Of a DNA stretch of 64,000 bases, positions 49,622 through 61,304 are shown piece after piece. Within the stretch, counting starts at the first letter, position 1, and each line of letters starts with the position of its first letter. Made by a program: the position numbers and the translations under genes. The notes beneath the pieces were generated by a model. That model was not told where the DNA came from. It ran no database searches and saw only the letters and a program-made list of their open reading frames with translations. This DNA comes from Acorus gramineus (Eukaryota > Streptophyta > Magnoliopsida > Acorales > Acoraceae), in contig CM060847.1 in assembly GCA_030737835.1 (NCBI GenBank), positions 3,190,484 through 3,254,483 of the forward strand, in the 5' to 3' direction.

Positions 49622-49890
49622 TACCCCGTTTGCATGGGTGAATAGGAGAGGAATAGAAGAGAATAAGATTAAAAAATTGTTTGTTTATAAGGAATTAAGG
49701 GGGTATGATTATTTCAGAATATATGAGAATAAGCTGGTATTAGTATTGTAGGTCCTCCTGCAATTATATTATTCAACACAATCTATTCCACTGGTATAAA
49801 GGGATTCACATGATCTCATTATCTATATTAAATCAGTGGACTCACATGTCAAATCAATTGTTTACATTTTATAAATAAGTACTGCTACAT
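49622..49890. mobile_element. MITE family B, copy B4, truncated
   Basis: Begins near CCCCGTTTGCATGGGTG and has the family words TTTGTTTATAAGGAATTA, GGTATAAAGGGATTCACATG and CACATGTCAAATCAATTG. The right half is missing or degraded. Confidence 0.45.
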
Positions 49891-50059
49891 AGGACAGAAT
49901 TTAAACCCCAGAGACAGTTCCATTAGGTGTACATAAGGGTAAAATAATATAATACAAAATTTTTCTTTATTTAAAAACACTAATCCTTTCCCCAAAAATC
50001 ATTCCCCCTTTTTTTGTTCCGTTTTTTTTTTTTTATCTTCCCATGATTCTAGGCAGTAC

Positions 50060-50490
50060 CAACCTACCATCCAAATTTGTTAAGATTTTTAAAAATAAAA
50101 AAAGATTTTAAACTCATTCAACTATCCATATTTGTTAAGGTTTTCAAAAATAAAAAATAGAATTTGAAATCATTCACCATCCAACTCAACTATCAAAATT
50201 TGTTAGGGGTTAAAGAATCATTATTAGGATAATATTATATCTTTATTATCATTATTGTGATATTATTAGTTATTATTAGTTTCCTAGATTTCCTAGATTC
50301 CTTATCTTGTATTTTAGGATTTCCTCTATGTATCTATAAATAGAGCCCTTTGGCTCCTCTAATATAATAACAAGAATTCCCTTTTCTTTATTCTAACAGT
50401 TTTCAAAAATAAAAACAAATTTCAAAATCATTCACCATACAAATTTTTTGTTAGGGTTTTCAAAAATAAAAATAGATTTCGAAATCATTA
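50060..50490. repeat. Minisatellite-like repeat interrupted by a solo LTR
   Basis: Units containing AAATTTGTTA(A/G)G, then TTTTCAAAAATAAAAA, then a CATTCACCAT-type word recur four times (near 50078, 50132, 50195/50399 and 50447). An LTR sits inside the third unit. Confidence 0.6.
50201..50398 (+). mobile_element. Solo LTR, Copia-like (fossil)
   Basis: About 198 bp bounded by TGTTAG and CTAACA (perfect 6-bp inverted ends). It has a TATA element, CTATAAATAGAGCC, around 50333 in the plus orientation. No partner LTR, primer-binding site or coding region adjoins it, so it is a solo LTR. The target duplication is unclear because the host repeat shares TTGTTAGG with the LTR end. Confidence 0.65.
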
Positions 50491-51424
50491 AAAAAAATTC
50501 GTTTGATTTTCATGTAACTAACTTTAAAAAAAACAAATATTATTTAAAATCACAAAAAGAATAAATATAATGCATATAAAATTAGGATACATTTGGAATG
50601 TAATTGAATATTAATGAATAACATAAAATGCACAAAAAAATTCAAAAAATATAATGCATAAAATGTTCAAATATATTTGTAAAATAAATTTGACTTTTAA
50701 GCAAAAATAGCATAACTGTTTAAACAAATGTACATTATTTTAAATAAAAATAAATATTGTTCAAAATCACATTAAATCCAACGCTCAAGCAAAAATAGAT
50801 GACATCCCAGTATGGAATTTGAGTATTCATAAATTCACTAAGATCCTTTGAAGTTCAGTTACATTTGATAATGATTCAAATATGATAATCCAAAAATAGA
50901 AAAAAAAAACACAAATGAATGCAATCCCTCCACGCACGATTCCTAACTGTCCCATTAATACGGTGTGGAGTTACCCTAATTGACTTCAAAGATATTATCG
51001 ATAATACCATCTATGCTACCTTATAGGATTTATATGGGACTTATATATTGGGTCTTGTGAATCATTATTGTTTTAAAATTCTATTATGTTCATGAAAGAA
51101 TATTCTAAAAGGATTAACATGTCAACATTCACATGGACCATGCGCAATAACTTAATGATTTATAAAATGAGATAATCCCACTAAAGGAAAAACACAAAAT
51201 CACTTTAAGGATTTTTTCATTTAAATTCATGGAGTTTTCACTTTGTCCAAAAATCAAGTGCTGTCTGACAAAATTGTCAAATGATAATTGACAGACACCA
51301 GTCACCACGCCAATGTTTGAGAAGATGAATAAGCTCTGCCATTATTTTTCCTTCCTCACCTACATCACAGTAAAAAGAGACACTTAAAGAAGAAGCTCCA
51401 CAATAGTGATTTTTTGGGCACATA
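50491..51424. other. AT-rich intergenic spacer
   Basis: No gene or clear element recognised. Confidence 0.5.
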
Positions 51425-51836
51425 TTTATTATGAAATAAGTGAGCATAAATAAAGATAAAGTAAATTTATGTTTGATTGTATTTTGAATTATTGTCGTTG
51501 AGAAAAGTAATAATAAATTTTTTTATTGTTTTGGATAATATACGAATAAAGTGTGAATAAGAATTTATAAAAGATGAAAAAATAATGATAGTTGATTTGG
51601 CATGTAATTTATTAGAAGTGATGACAGTGGATTTGACAGTGAGCCCACGTATTTTTTCGGTGGAATAACCTGAAATAAATTTAGTTGCATGGGTTGATTG
51701 GAATCCATATACCACTTTATACCAGTTTATTCCGATATAGTTTATCCCTGAGTATTCTCTGCATCCAAACAACAAAAAACACATATTCTGTTTTATTCTC
51801 ACTTATTCTCTGGGCTATTTCATATCCAAACCGGAG
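51425..51836 (-). mobile_element. MITE family B, copy B5 (reverse orientation)
   Basis: Runs opposite to B2 and B3; its right edge reads CATATCCAAACCGGAGC. It contains GATAATATACGAATAAAG, GAAGTGATGACAGTGGATTT and CGGTGGAATAACCTG, which mirror family words. Edges approximate. Confidence 0.45.
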
Positions 51837-52889
51837 CTAATTAGTGTTTATTACATAAGTATTTTTTTCCATGAAATTTCATTGAAACCTGATTTTAAAA
51901 AATAAAAATAAAAAGTCCACTATCATAAATACTGGAATAGGCACCCCAGATGTTGCCCAACCAATACTGACTGGTCTAGCTAGAAGCCAATCTGATAAAT
52001 AATTACATATGAACATTGGAAATTAAGTTAAACCAAACTTGCTAGAAGTGTAATTTAAAAGAAAATAATATATTGATCAAATTGTATTGATTCAATGTTC
52101 ATAGATAAGCACTGGGCGTGTCAATTGTTCTTTACATATATATATTTCAAAGTCTGTGACGTTACATTAATTGCAGAAGTATTGCTGTTGGACTTTCCCA
52201 ATATCCTTTGTTAGCATGTGATATGAGATCTATATCATATTTAAAATAAGTATCAGTTATATAGTCCTTTTTCTGCATCTCTAACACATTTGTGATGTTA
52301 CACTAATTGCAGAAGTCTTGAATTTTTTTTCAGTGCATATTTTACAATCATACAAAAATAATAAAGTACATGTTTCCAAAAAAATGTATATATTTTTACA
52401 TAGGCCAGCTCTAATAATTAAATTTTTTTTGTTAGGCCTATGCTAAATTTTAAAAGTGTGGTTCCAAATATTTTTTTAAAATTTAGATTGTTTGAATATT
52501 ATACATAATTTTATTTTAAATTATAAATATTATAAAATAGATACACAATATTATAAAATCATTTAAATTACAACATTTCACATAAAAATCAATAAAAATA
52601 AGAAACTTTTAATGGAATGAGAAAATTGTAATAATAATAAAAAAAATCTTTATAAGTAGGTTTAAAATTTAAACACTGTATTATTGGATTGGAGAGAAAT
52701 AGTGAAAAACGAAATGGTTTTGAGGGGAGTGGGAGTGAGAGAAAGTTTTAGGCAAATGGATATGAGTTTAGATATATTCTACATTTAAAAAACTAAAAAA
52801 TTTTAAACTCATATCTAAACATATTTTCAGTATTTAGCCTTTTCAACCACCATCTTCTCTTTTTAGGCTAAAAAATCTTACGGTTGAAA
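51837..52889. other. AT-rich intergenic spacer
   Basis: No gene recognised. A repeated word GTTACA(T/C)TAATTGCAGAAGT occurs near 52160 and 52295, about 134 bases apart, indicating a local duplication. Confidence 0.45.
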
Positions 52890-53600
52890 AATTAATGAAA
52901 TAACGTTTTTCAAAAGCTAAGTTTGAAACACAAGTTTCTAAGAATTGTAGCGTTTCTGTTGAAGAAGATTGTAATATGTGGAGTGGGTGTTTGGAGAATA
53001 GTCTCACATTGAAAGATGAAAAAAGATTTTTCCACTTGATAAGTTAACCCACTCTTAGAAGGGTGTCTTGAAAAAGACAAAAGGGAGACCACACATGTTA
53101 CACGTGTATGCGTTTATGCACGCACACACATGTGTACTCACGTAGGTGCATTTTGGCGCATTATTAGGTGTACCCACCACTATTAGGCGCACGTGTGCGC
53201 GTGTGAAAATAACACGATTATTTTTTACTGGATTTCATATATTTTTTTTAAATTCAAATTGCTTGGCCAATGGACATTTTCCCAATGAATGCATCATTTC
53301 ATAATTTCAAAACATGCACATCTTCAATGATAAATGAAATTATGAAAGGTTGCTAAGGCATCCCTTGAAATCTTATTTAAAGTGTGTTCATGGAATAATT
53401 GATTATCAGTTTTCTCAGATTTCTTAGAGTGTTGTGAGAGTTCTTCAGAGTTGCTATATGTAGATTCTGTGAGTTTGTTATATCCTAGAAGTGAATTATT
53501 AAAACCTTTTAGCAAACTCTTTTGAGTGGGAGCAATTATCACTTTAAGGAAAGCGTTTTCACGCCTCAAACTCCAATCATCTTCCATGTCCATTAAATTC
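52890..53600 (-). repeat. Dispersed repeat R, copy 2, with an 89-aa open frame
   Basis: Minus-strand counterpart of 41345-41960. Its 5' part has an open frame (53593-53324) whose product begins with MDMEDDWSLRREN and continues AFLKVII. I do not recognise the family and no promoter or intron structure is evident. The rest contains CACGTGTATGCG and other alternating CA/TG tracts. It may be a duplicated gene 3' end or part of an unclassified element. Confidence 0.55.
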
Positions 53601-53870
53601 TTTTACAGTTTCTACCTCACATTCAAACACAGTCATATTCAAATGACTATTGTCTGGAGAGATTTGGGGACATGAGAGATTTTAGATTTGATTGGATGGA
53701 TATTAAAATGAGAAAGTGTTTTGAGGGAGAATAATTTTTTTTTTAATTGCCCACATTACATTGTTTATTTTAAAGTTCCATTAATAAGATGATTGAGGCC
53801 CTAAGTAAAATTTCATTGGTCACATTGCCCCATGGTCGACCCTGTTTTTATATAATTCAATATATTCATT

Positions 53871-54245
53871 TAACATTTGTTTGGGTAGAAGAATAAAAAT
53901 TGAATAGAGATAAGAGTAAGAGTGAACAAGGTTAATAATCTATTTGTTTATAATGAATAAATGGGGATCATTACATTAGAATAAACTGATATTGGCATTT
54001 CAAGGACCTTTAAAATTGTGTTATTCCACTAATTATATTCCACTAATACAAAGGTGCTCACATGTCAAATCATTTGTTATCACCTTTTATAAGTATGGGA
54101 TATTTGTATGTCAAGTTTTTCACATTTTACAAATCATTATCAACATCTTATTTCATATTTATCAACAACTTATCAATGATAATTTAAAAACAAAAACTTT
54201 ATTGTTACATTTTTGAACGAAAATAACTAAAAACACACTCAGACA
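53871..54245. mobile_element. MITE family B, copy B6
   Basis: Starts near TAACATTTGTTTGGGTAG and carries CTCACATGTCAAATCATTTG and ATTGTTACATTTTTGAACG, matching B2 and B3. Right end approximate. Confidence 0.5.
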
Positions 54246-55124
54246 TAAAGCCTTCACGAATGGGCCGGATCACACCCAACCCGTTTGTATTCTGTCATGG
54301 TCATGGGCCAGAGCCCAGATAAGCATTCAGGTGGGCCTTAGTTTCCTCGTGGGCCATGAAACGATGACGCCATCCCAACATGGAAAAATAATCAAAATAC
54401 CACACTCACGATTCCGGTCATAAACGCAATTCGGATATGTTTTTTTATTTTCGTATAGAATTAGTCAGTTTCACAATTTCATTTACAGTTTTAAATATCA
54501 CGATAACATAATATATACTACGTTAGCATAATATATGAGGTTTTATTATAATATATAAAATAAAATAATTCATTTTTCAAAGAAAAAAAAAAATATTATA
54601 TTTCAGTATATATTTTATTTTGTATAATGGTATATGAGTATGATTTCAAAAAAAGATGTGAACACATACGAATTGTACCAGAGGATGTACATATCATTTT
54701 TTAATAAAAAAATACATATCTTATTATAAAAGATGAAGTATGCATTTAAATGAGTTGAGTGTTATCATTTATATAAATTATAAAAAAATAATAAAACATA
54801 TATCATCACAGTAAATAAATGTGGTTAATTATGTATAGGACAAATCAAAAAGACTATAAAAAAGGTGCTGATACACTCAATCTAAATTACATCCCAAGTT
54901 ACAGCCTCCACATCATCTACCATTTTTTTTTTTTTGCAATTCTCTCTCCTCCACTTAGACATTTTATGTCATCCAAAAAATTTGATACCCCCCCTTCCCC
55001 CAAAAAAAATGAAAAGAGTGGTGCGAGAGAGAGTGTGTGTTTGAGGGGAAGAGAGAAAAAGAGAGTACTAGTTGAAGAGAGAGTGAGACTGTGAGACAGA
55101 GCAAAAGGTGAAAGATCAATAAGC
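54246..55124. other. Intergenic spacer
   Basis: A less AT-rich patch (54250-54400) is followed by AT-rich sequence similar to the 'ATACACTA' type segments at 11270 and 42420. Poly-T and C-rich runs occur near 54925 and 54990. No gene. Confidence 0.4.
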
Positions 55125-55239
55125 TGTTAAATATATTAGGGATAGTTTAGTCATTTCAGTCTTTTCATTTTCTATACTATTAATATTTGGTACAAACCCT
55201 AACAAGAAATGATTCATTCTCTTATTTCTGATTCTAACA
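55125..55239 (+). repeat. Left LTR of the TRIM-like element
   Basis: Begins TGTTAAATATATTAGG and ends TTCTAACA, giving TG...CA ends; followed directly by the primer-binding site. Confidence 0.75.
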
Positions 55240-55299
55240 TGGTATCAGAGCCTCTACTCCAAAAACCCTAGATCTATAAAAGTTTTCTCATTCTTCCCC

Positions 55300-55328
55300 G
55301 CTCCGATTGAGGAGTTTTCAATCGGAGC
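55300..55328 (+). other. Perfect 10-bp hairpin in the TRIM-like element leader
   Basis: GCTCCGATTG pairs with CAATCGGAGC across a 9-base loop, ~50 bases past the primer-binding site. In retroelements structured leaders can take part in RNA packaging or dimerisation; here that is conjecture. Confidence 0.6.
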
Positions 55329-57260
55329 GAGGGAGGGCTTTTATTCACGAGATCGTCGACGCTCCGCCGTCCATCTCTCTAACTGTGCCGCCTCTGCGCC
55401 CCTGTACCGCTGCACCTGTCGCAGCCCCACCGCTGCCCCGAACGCCCACGCACGCCCCTATTTGCGCCGTGCGCAGCCGTCGATGCGACGCTGCGTCCGC
55501 CGCTGTCACTGCCACAAGCAGCCCCACTGTCCAACTTGTTGCCTCGCGCAGCCGCGCCTCGCTGCCGCTGCCCCCATGCAATCCCGCAGCTGCCCCGTGC
55601 ACGCGCGCCGCGCAGCCCCGCTGCTGCCCCCGTGCTGCCCTATCGCACTCGCGCGCCACCTTGCCACGCCCAGTCGCGCGCTCAGCCCATAGTGCGTTGT
55701 GCCCCTGCGCTCCCTGCTCTGCACCCCGCCCGCATCGTGCCTGCTACCACGCCCCGCCCCGTCCGCGCCCCTGAGCACCAGATCCGCGCGGATCTCGCCC
55801 CGTCATGCAAAATCAACGCTTGCCAGGCGCAGATCGCGCCCCTGTCGCGCAAATCGCGCTCATTGTACGCGATTCCAGTTGTACGAGATCGCACAGGGCG
55901 CCCAGCACCCGCGCCAGCCTGTGCACGCGTTCCCGAATCTCCCGGGATTCTGCCAGCTGCCGAGACACCTTCCCGGATCTTCCGGGATTCTTCCAGGACC
56001 CTATCCCCTGCGCTTCCCGGATCTCCGAGGACCCTGTCCCCTGCACGCCCGGGTCCCTCTCATTCCTAGCCCCAGCGCGCCCGGCCCAGCTCGCCCAGCA
56101 CCCGGCCCATCTCAGGCTCCATGGCAGCCGCTCCCAGGTCGCCCAGTCCGCTCGGCGTGCCCCCAGGACCGCTCTGGCTATCCCACCCGACCACTAGCGG
56201 CCGCCCATCACCTCCATGTGACACCCCAGGCCGCCCTCCACTACCTTCGGCCGCCTCATCCGGCCTCCAACAATCTCTGTCAACCACTACCAGGCTCCAC
56301 CGTCTTCGGCCACTGCCGCTCCAGCCGCCGCCTCCGGCAACCGTTTTGTCGTCCCATCTACTATTTTTCAGTTTTTTTTCTCTCTCTGGCCGCTACAGAC
56401 TTGTTCGGACTTCGAATATAGTCATCTTGGTACTCATTTTGATCATTTTTTCGTTCTCTACGCATTTGTGTGTTGATTTTCTTCATCCGAGATATCTATT
56501 CTTCTGTAATCTTCGTTGTTTAGGTTTCTCCGCAGTCTTTCGTGTTGCTTTCCTCTGTGCTTCATGCACACGAATTGTTTCTTCCGCAGCGTTGCTGCCT
56601 CCGCACACATCTTTGTGTCTTTGTCTCCGTTGTGCTATTTCGCGCACGCGTCAAGAATGTCGGATCCACTCTTTCACGGGTGATGCCACCCTTTCACGGG
56701 CTTCTCTTTCCTGCTCGGATAACGTTGTCTCCGCTGTGTTGTTTCGCACACGCGTCGAGAATGTCGGATCCACCCTTTTCACGGGTGATGTCACTCTTTT
56801 ACAGGTTTTGTTTCTGCCACTTGGCGATGATATCACTTGATATTGCCCTTTCATGGGCCGATTTCTCTTGTTCCATGCACGTCATGCGTGTTTTGTTTGA
56901 TGTCTTTGCATATCCTCATGTTTCCTTCAGTGTCTTTTCCTTTTTCTTTTGTTGCATCTATTATAATAATGTTATTCTCACCCACTCTTTTTGGTTTTTT
57001 TTTCCTCTCCATTTATTCCCTTTAGTGCACTCTCCATCATCTTGATTTTATTATCGGTTTTGCGATCTCATCCTTATCATGTTTCCGCTTTGTCAGATTC
57101 AGTTTTGTTATCGTCAACATCAACACTTTGTTTGCAGATTGAATAAATGCTTCGTTTTTTTATGATTGATGATTGGAGGTGTTTATTGGGATGTTAAAAA
57201 AAAATTTCATCATTTTTATACAAACTCTAAAAGTTCTACCTTTCAGAGTTTGAGGATTGA

Positions 57261-57375
57261 TGTTAAATGTATTAAGGATAATTTAATCATTTAAGTTTTT
57301 ATCATTTCTATATTATTAATATTTGATACAAACTTTAATAATAAATGATCCATTTTTTTATTTATGAATCTAACT
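57261..57375 (+). repeat. Right LTR of the TRIM-like element
   Basis: Begins TGTTAAATGTATTAAGG and aligns along its whole length with the left LTR. The sequence just before it (GTTTGAGGATTGA) is the expected place of the polypurine tract but is weak. Confidence 0.75.
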
Positions 57376-57825
57376 GAAGTGGGTCTGAGAAAATAAGTGA
57401 GAGAGAGAGAAACAAAAAACATTAATTGCTTAGATAGATATGAAAATTCAAACTTTGACCGGGAGTGGGATAGGTGAGGATTAAAAAATTAAAATTTTTT
57501 TTTTTTTTTTTTTATCATAAATCGGTCACATGAGATGAATGGCGTGATGATTGCAATCCGGGCTAGGGCTGAGTATATCATTGTCCTTTAAAAAAATTAA
57601 ATGTAACAACACTATTGAACTTTTGACTATTCTATTTTGGGCTGGGGCCCACTTGGTGTCCTTGGAACTTCACACAAACAACACCATCTGTCCTTGATCG
57701 AGCCGTTATTTGAGTAGGGTTTCAGACATTGGACGGTTCAGATTAAAAGGGGACTATCACAAATAGTCCGAGATTGAATTAGACCGCAAGAGCGACTTGA
57801 AAGCGAAATGCAAAATTTTTTTAAT
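57376..57825. other. Intergenic spacer
   Basis: Contains a GA-rich run near 57398 and a T19-like run near 57495. No gene recognised. Confidence 0.45.
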
Positions 57826-58287
57826 GGGGAAAAATTCGAATAACCCCTGTGAACTGTCTCAAAACCATATAACTCTTGAACTTTTCTTTAAGTCCATATA
57901 ATCCTATACAAATATTTATGTAAATCTAAATAATTTTTTGAATTAAATTTCTGTTAAGAGATGGTATTTATATAAATATTATATTTGGTTAACCTATACC
58001 AAAAACTTCATATAACATGTTAAAAATACGAAAAATTATTTATAAATAATGATTTTATCCTTTTGATTAGATTATAAAACCTAATCTTGAGGGGTAAAAT
58101 AGTCATTTACTGATGATTTTCTCATTTTTAACACAAAAGGGTTTTGATATACTATGTTTTTAACCATGGTCAATCAATCAAAATATTCATCATCTGTCAA
58201 TGAAAATTTAATACAGAGATTATTTGAATTTATATAAGTGGGTTATATGGATTTTGGACAATTGACAAGGGGTACATGGATTTTCCC
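57826..58287. mobile_element. Long-TIR non-autonomous element, family C, copy C1
   Basis: Both termini carry long imperfect inverted repeats (~45 bp) with GGGAAAA, ACCCCTTGTCAATTGTC-like and CCATATAAC words. The ~460-bp interior is non-coding and contains GGGGTAAAATAGTCATTT. Flanks are T-rich and nearly identical for 9 bases, compatible with a Mutator-type duplication but low in complexity. Confidence 0.55.
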
Positions 58288-59078
58288 TTTTTTTATTTCA
58301 CTTATTGTACTTTTATATATAGAAAATAAAACATATGCTAAATGATTTGTATATGTTTTTTTATTAAAAAAAACAATAATGTTTTTCGTCAAATGAAGTT
58401 TATAGTTTGTTAAAATAAGACTCAGACATCTATAAAAAAACTGTATGTCTTTATTTATTTATTTTGTCAAGAGGTGAAGCATTTGCGAAGTGTAAAGCAT
58501 AACTATATATTAATTAAAATATAATGTTTTTATACAAATAGATTTCTTAAACAAATAGAAAATGAAATAATTCATGACCTTTTTTTGGATAACAAGACAC
58601 ACAAGGTGTAGATACATAACAGAGCGCAAGACTCTAAGAGCAACCAGAAATATTACACCTCACATCAGAGGAGACTGAGGTTGAACCCAGGACATCTTTT
58701 ACAGACAGGTACAACTTATCCACCCCGCTAATGAGAGGACGTGTGAAATAATTCTTGACATGATGTCCTATCCTGACTCTAGGCAGGTTAGATAGTTTAA
58801 TAGCAATACTTAAAATTTTGTGATGTTTGACAAATTTTGCGCACACACACACTTGAGATTTTTGTTACACACCTGATATCCACCATATCTTTTCTATTGT
58901 TCTTTATCATTTGTTAAATGAATTTACAAGCATTCTTGGCACAATTAGTTACATAAAACATTTTAATGTCAATCCTAAGAAAAAAAGACATGATTTTCTA
59001 CATATTTCTTACTGTTCATAGATTACATCTTTACTTACTCGCGCGAAAGCGTATACACATACACTATTTTATAATAAA
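58288..59078. other. Intergenic spacer
   Basis: AT-rich with a less AT-rich patch at 58580-58760 that has a weak tRNA B-box-like word (GGTTGAACCCAGG), see the rejected list. No gene. Confidence 0.4.
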
Positions 59079-59611
59079 GGAAAATATCCATACAACCCTG
59101 AAATGTGATTGAAATCCATATAACTCTCTAACTTTTTTTAAAATCCATATAACCCTCTAAAAACACTTAGTAAATCCAAATAACCTCATGAATAAAATTT
59201 TTGTTAATAGATGATGAATATTTTATGCATATTTTATTTAGTTAACCGTGACTGAAAACACGATATACTAAAAAACCACTACAATGATTAAAAATGTGAA
59301 AAATCATATGAAAATAACAATTTTACTCTATTTGAATATATTATAAAATTCTATCTAGAGGAGTAAAATCACTAGTTATAGAATATTTTTTTCATTTTCA
59401 ACACATTGTATTTTTTTTATATATAGTGTTTTCCATTAGGGTTAATTAAACATAATATTTATAAAATATTCATCATCTTTAAATGTAATATTTTTTTAGG
59501 GGATTATTTAAATTTACTAGATGTTTTCAAAGAGTTATATGAATTTTAAGAAAAATTAGAGAGTTACATAAATTCCAGTTAGTTTACAGGGGTTTATATG
59601 GATTTTGCCCG
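59079..59611. mobile_element. Long-TIR non-autonomous element, family C, copy C2
   Basis: Same family and orientation as C1 (shared ATCCATATAACTCT, GAGGAGTAAAATCA-like and AATATTCATCATCT words). Ends GGAAAATATCC and GGATTTTGCCCG are inverted, and ATAATAAA flanks both sides exactly (59071-59078 and 59612-59619), an 8-bp duplication. Non-coding, 533 bp. Confidence 0.65.
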
Positions 59612-60130
59612 ATAATAAAACATCGCTATCAATTTATTCAATTTGTAGTTGAATTTAAAATCGAAATTATAGCACATACCCCTTATATAACAAATCAGTC
59701 CTCCGCTTTACGTTACACCCACTTCTTCCCCTCTCTAAAACCTCAAGCACCAGTTACATAGTACATCCATAACTGTTCCTTATCCTCATCCCATGTGCTT
59801 CTCAACCCAACAATGACCTGGACAAACCAATCACTGTCACCGGGATGTTATTTCCACCCACAGAGTTATTAGCTCCACCTCTTTCAAAAATTGAGAATGC
59901 GGTTTTTTATATGGGGAACTCACGTGACCTGTTCGTTTTTATAAAATTGTCTATTGACAAATCAACAACACATGATTGAACTGTTCACATAGACTTAACA
60001 CCCTTTTGATGACCCATTTAACTTTGTGTAGTTATCGGTTATATATTTTGTTCGACATCACGAAGTCGAATATATCACATGATTATAAGGCCCTTTATAT
60101 GACTCAACCTTATGAAGCCGTCCACTAATT
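59612..60130. other. Intergenic spacer with GTCGAA-type words
   Basis: No gene. The part from about 59930 has the same words (TTCGACATCACGAAGTCGAA) as the tandem units at 60844-61105 and may be their relative, separated by the MITE at 60131. Confidence 0.4.
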
Positions 60131-60590
60131 CAGTGTTTTAAAAACCGACCCGATCCGTCCTGTTGAACCGGTTAAATCTTTACTCGCTTTGAATTCTGGT
60201 TCGGTTTACCCTCTCTGATGATATAAAAAACCGATAAAACTTAATCAACCCACCGGTTGAACCAACAGTTTTTGTGAACTAGTTATGTGTTGATTACATC
60301 GAATAATTCTTTATTTATAGAAATTGTGATTAATCACTTGTTAAAATATGAAATCTAATAAAAAAAATTTAGATTTTATATACTAAAATCATGTTAAAAT
60401 GTTAAGAAAAAGCTTTATGCAAAGATTTTTAAAAATATTTTATATTTTTATTTGGTAATGATAATTAAATTTTTTATTATATTACAATTATGTCACAATT
60501 TAAATTCGGTTGACCCAATGGTTGAACTAGTAGCCCTTGATCCGTTCATTTTTTTCGGTTTATTGAACAGTTCGATTTTTAAAACATTAC
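60131..60590. mobile_element. MITE with TGTTTTAAAAACCG ends
   Basis: Left CAGTGTTTTAAAAACCGAC and right TCGATTTTTAAAACATTAC are inverted with few mismatches. Subterminal GGTTCGGTTTACC, GGTTGAACC and TTCGGTTGACCC words recur. Non-coding, ~460 bp. It appears inserted into the GTCGAA-word repeat region. Confidence 0.6.
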
Positions 60591-60843
60591 AATTATGTCA
60601 CATGTCGACATCATAAAATCGAACTGTTCACAGTGATCTGATGCCTTCTATATGACTTATTCGATTTGAGACATAATGTACGACTTCACAAAGAAATGTC
60701 TAAACACCACATCATGTGATATGTCCTTCAAGATACCGAACAATGCACCATTATTTGAAAACATCATTTCATTAAGAACGCCATAACACATGAACACATT
60801 GTTCAAAACACAAAGTCAAATGTGCAGTAAAGAGAGTCTTAAA

Positions 60844-61105
60844 TCTCTGTGACCTGTTTCGACTCTGTGATGTCGACTTGTAACACAATGGACAACTTTA
60901 TAAAATCTAATGGATCACAGAGAAGGCCTTCTTAGGTTTTATTTCCTGTTCGACTCTATGATGTCGAACGGAGTATATAACTGACGATTATACAAAGTCG
61001 AATGAGTCGCAGATAGGTCTTTAAATCTCTGTGACCAATTCGATTATGTGATGTTAACTTGTGACATAATTGATAATTTCACAAAGTTAAATAGATCAGA
61101 GTCGG
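60844..61105. repeat. Three tandem ~90-bp units with internal dyads
   Basis: Units aligned on CCTGTTTCGACTCTGTGATG (60853), CCTGTTCGACTCTATGATG (60945) and CCAATTCGATTATGTGATG (61034), each followed by a second word such as ACAAAGTCGAATGAGTCGCAG. Each unit is partly self-complementary. They lie ~340 bases upstream of the CAMTA-like ATG. Confidence 0.6.
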
Positions 61106-61304
61106 TTCACCATTTAAAAAACCATATTCTTATTTTTTAAGAGGGGTGGGGTGAATAATTTTGTGGATCGAAATAACCGCCCCCGTTACATTTTCCTTGC
61201 CGTTAAAAATAATAATAAAAACATAATAATAAAAAACGTAAATAAATCAACCTTTTTTTCTAACCGATGACGACCGTCTGATCAAACATTTGGTCCTTTT
61301 CGTC

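Larger units (their letters stand above)
55125..57375 (+). mobile_element. Non-autonomous short-LTR retroelement, TRIM-like, Copia-type primer site (fossil)
   Basis: Two ~115-bp direct repeats, both starting TGTTAAAT, bound a ~2.0-kb interior. Immediately after the left repeat is TGGTATCAGAGC (55240-55251), the initiator-Met tRNA primer-binding site usual in plant Copia and TRIM elements. No gag, protease, integrase or reverse transcriptase similarity is visible. The interior from ~55300 to ~56350 is strikingly GC-rich, then becomes T-rich, with a ~107-bp imperfect internal duplication at about 56620-56830. By eye the two LTRs differ at about 20 of 115 positions, so the insertion is old, probably several million years. 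No clear target duplication. Confidence 0.75.

Noticed and set aside
55307-56421. Several long overlapping open frames rich in Pro, Ala, Arg and Cys
   Set aside because: They lie in the GC-rich interior of an LTR-bounded element, multiple frames and both strands are open at once, and none shows a protein family; composition explains them.
58600-58740. Possible SINE with a tRNA B-box-like word GGTTGAACCCAGG
   Set aside because: I could not find a matching A box, a poly(A) or T tail at a proper end, or a target duplication.
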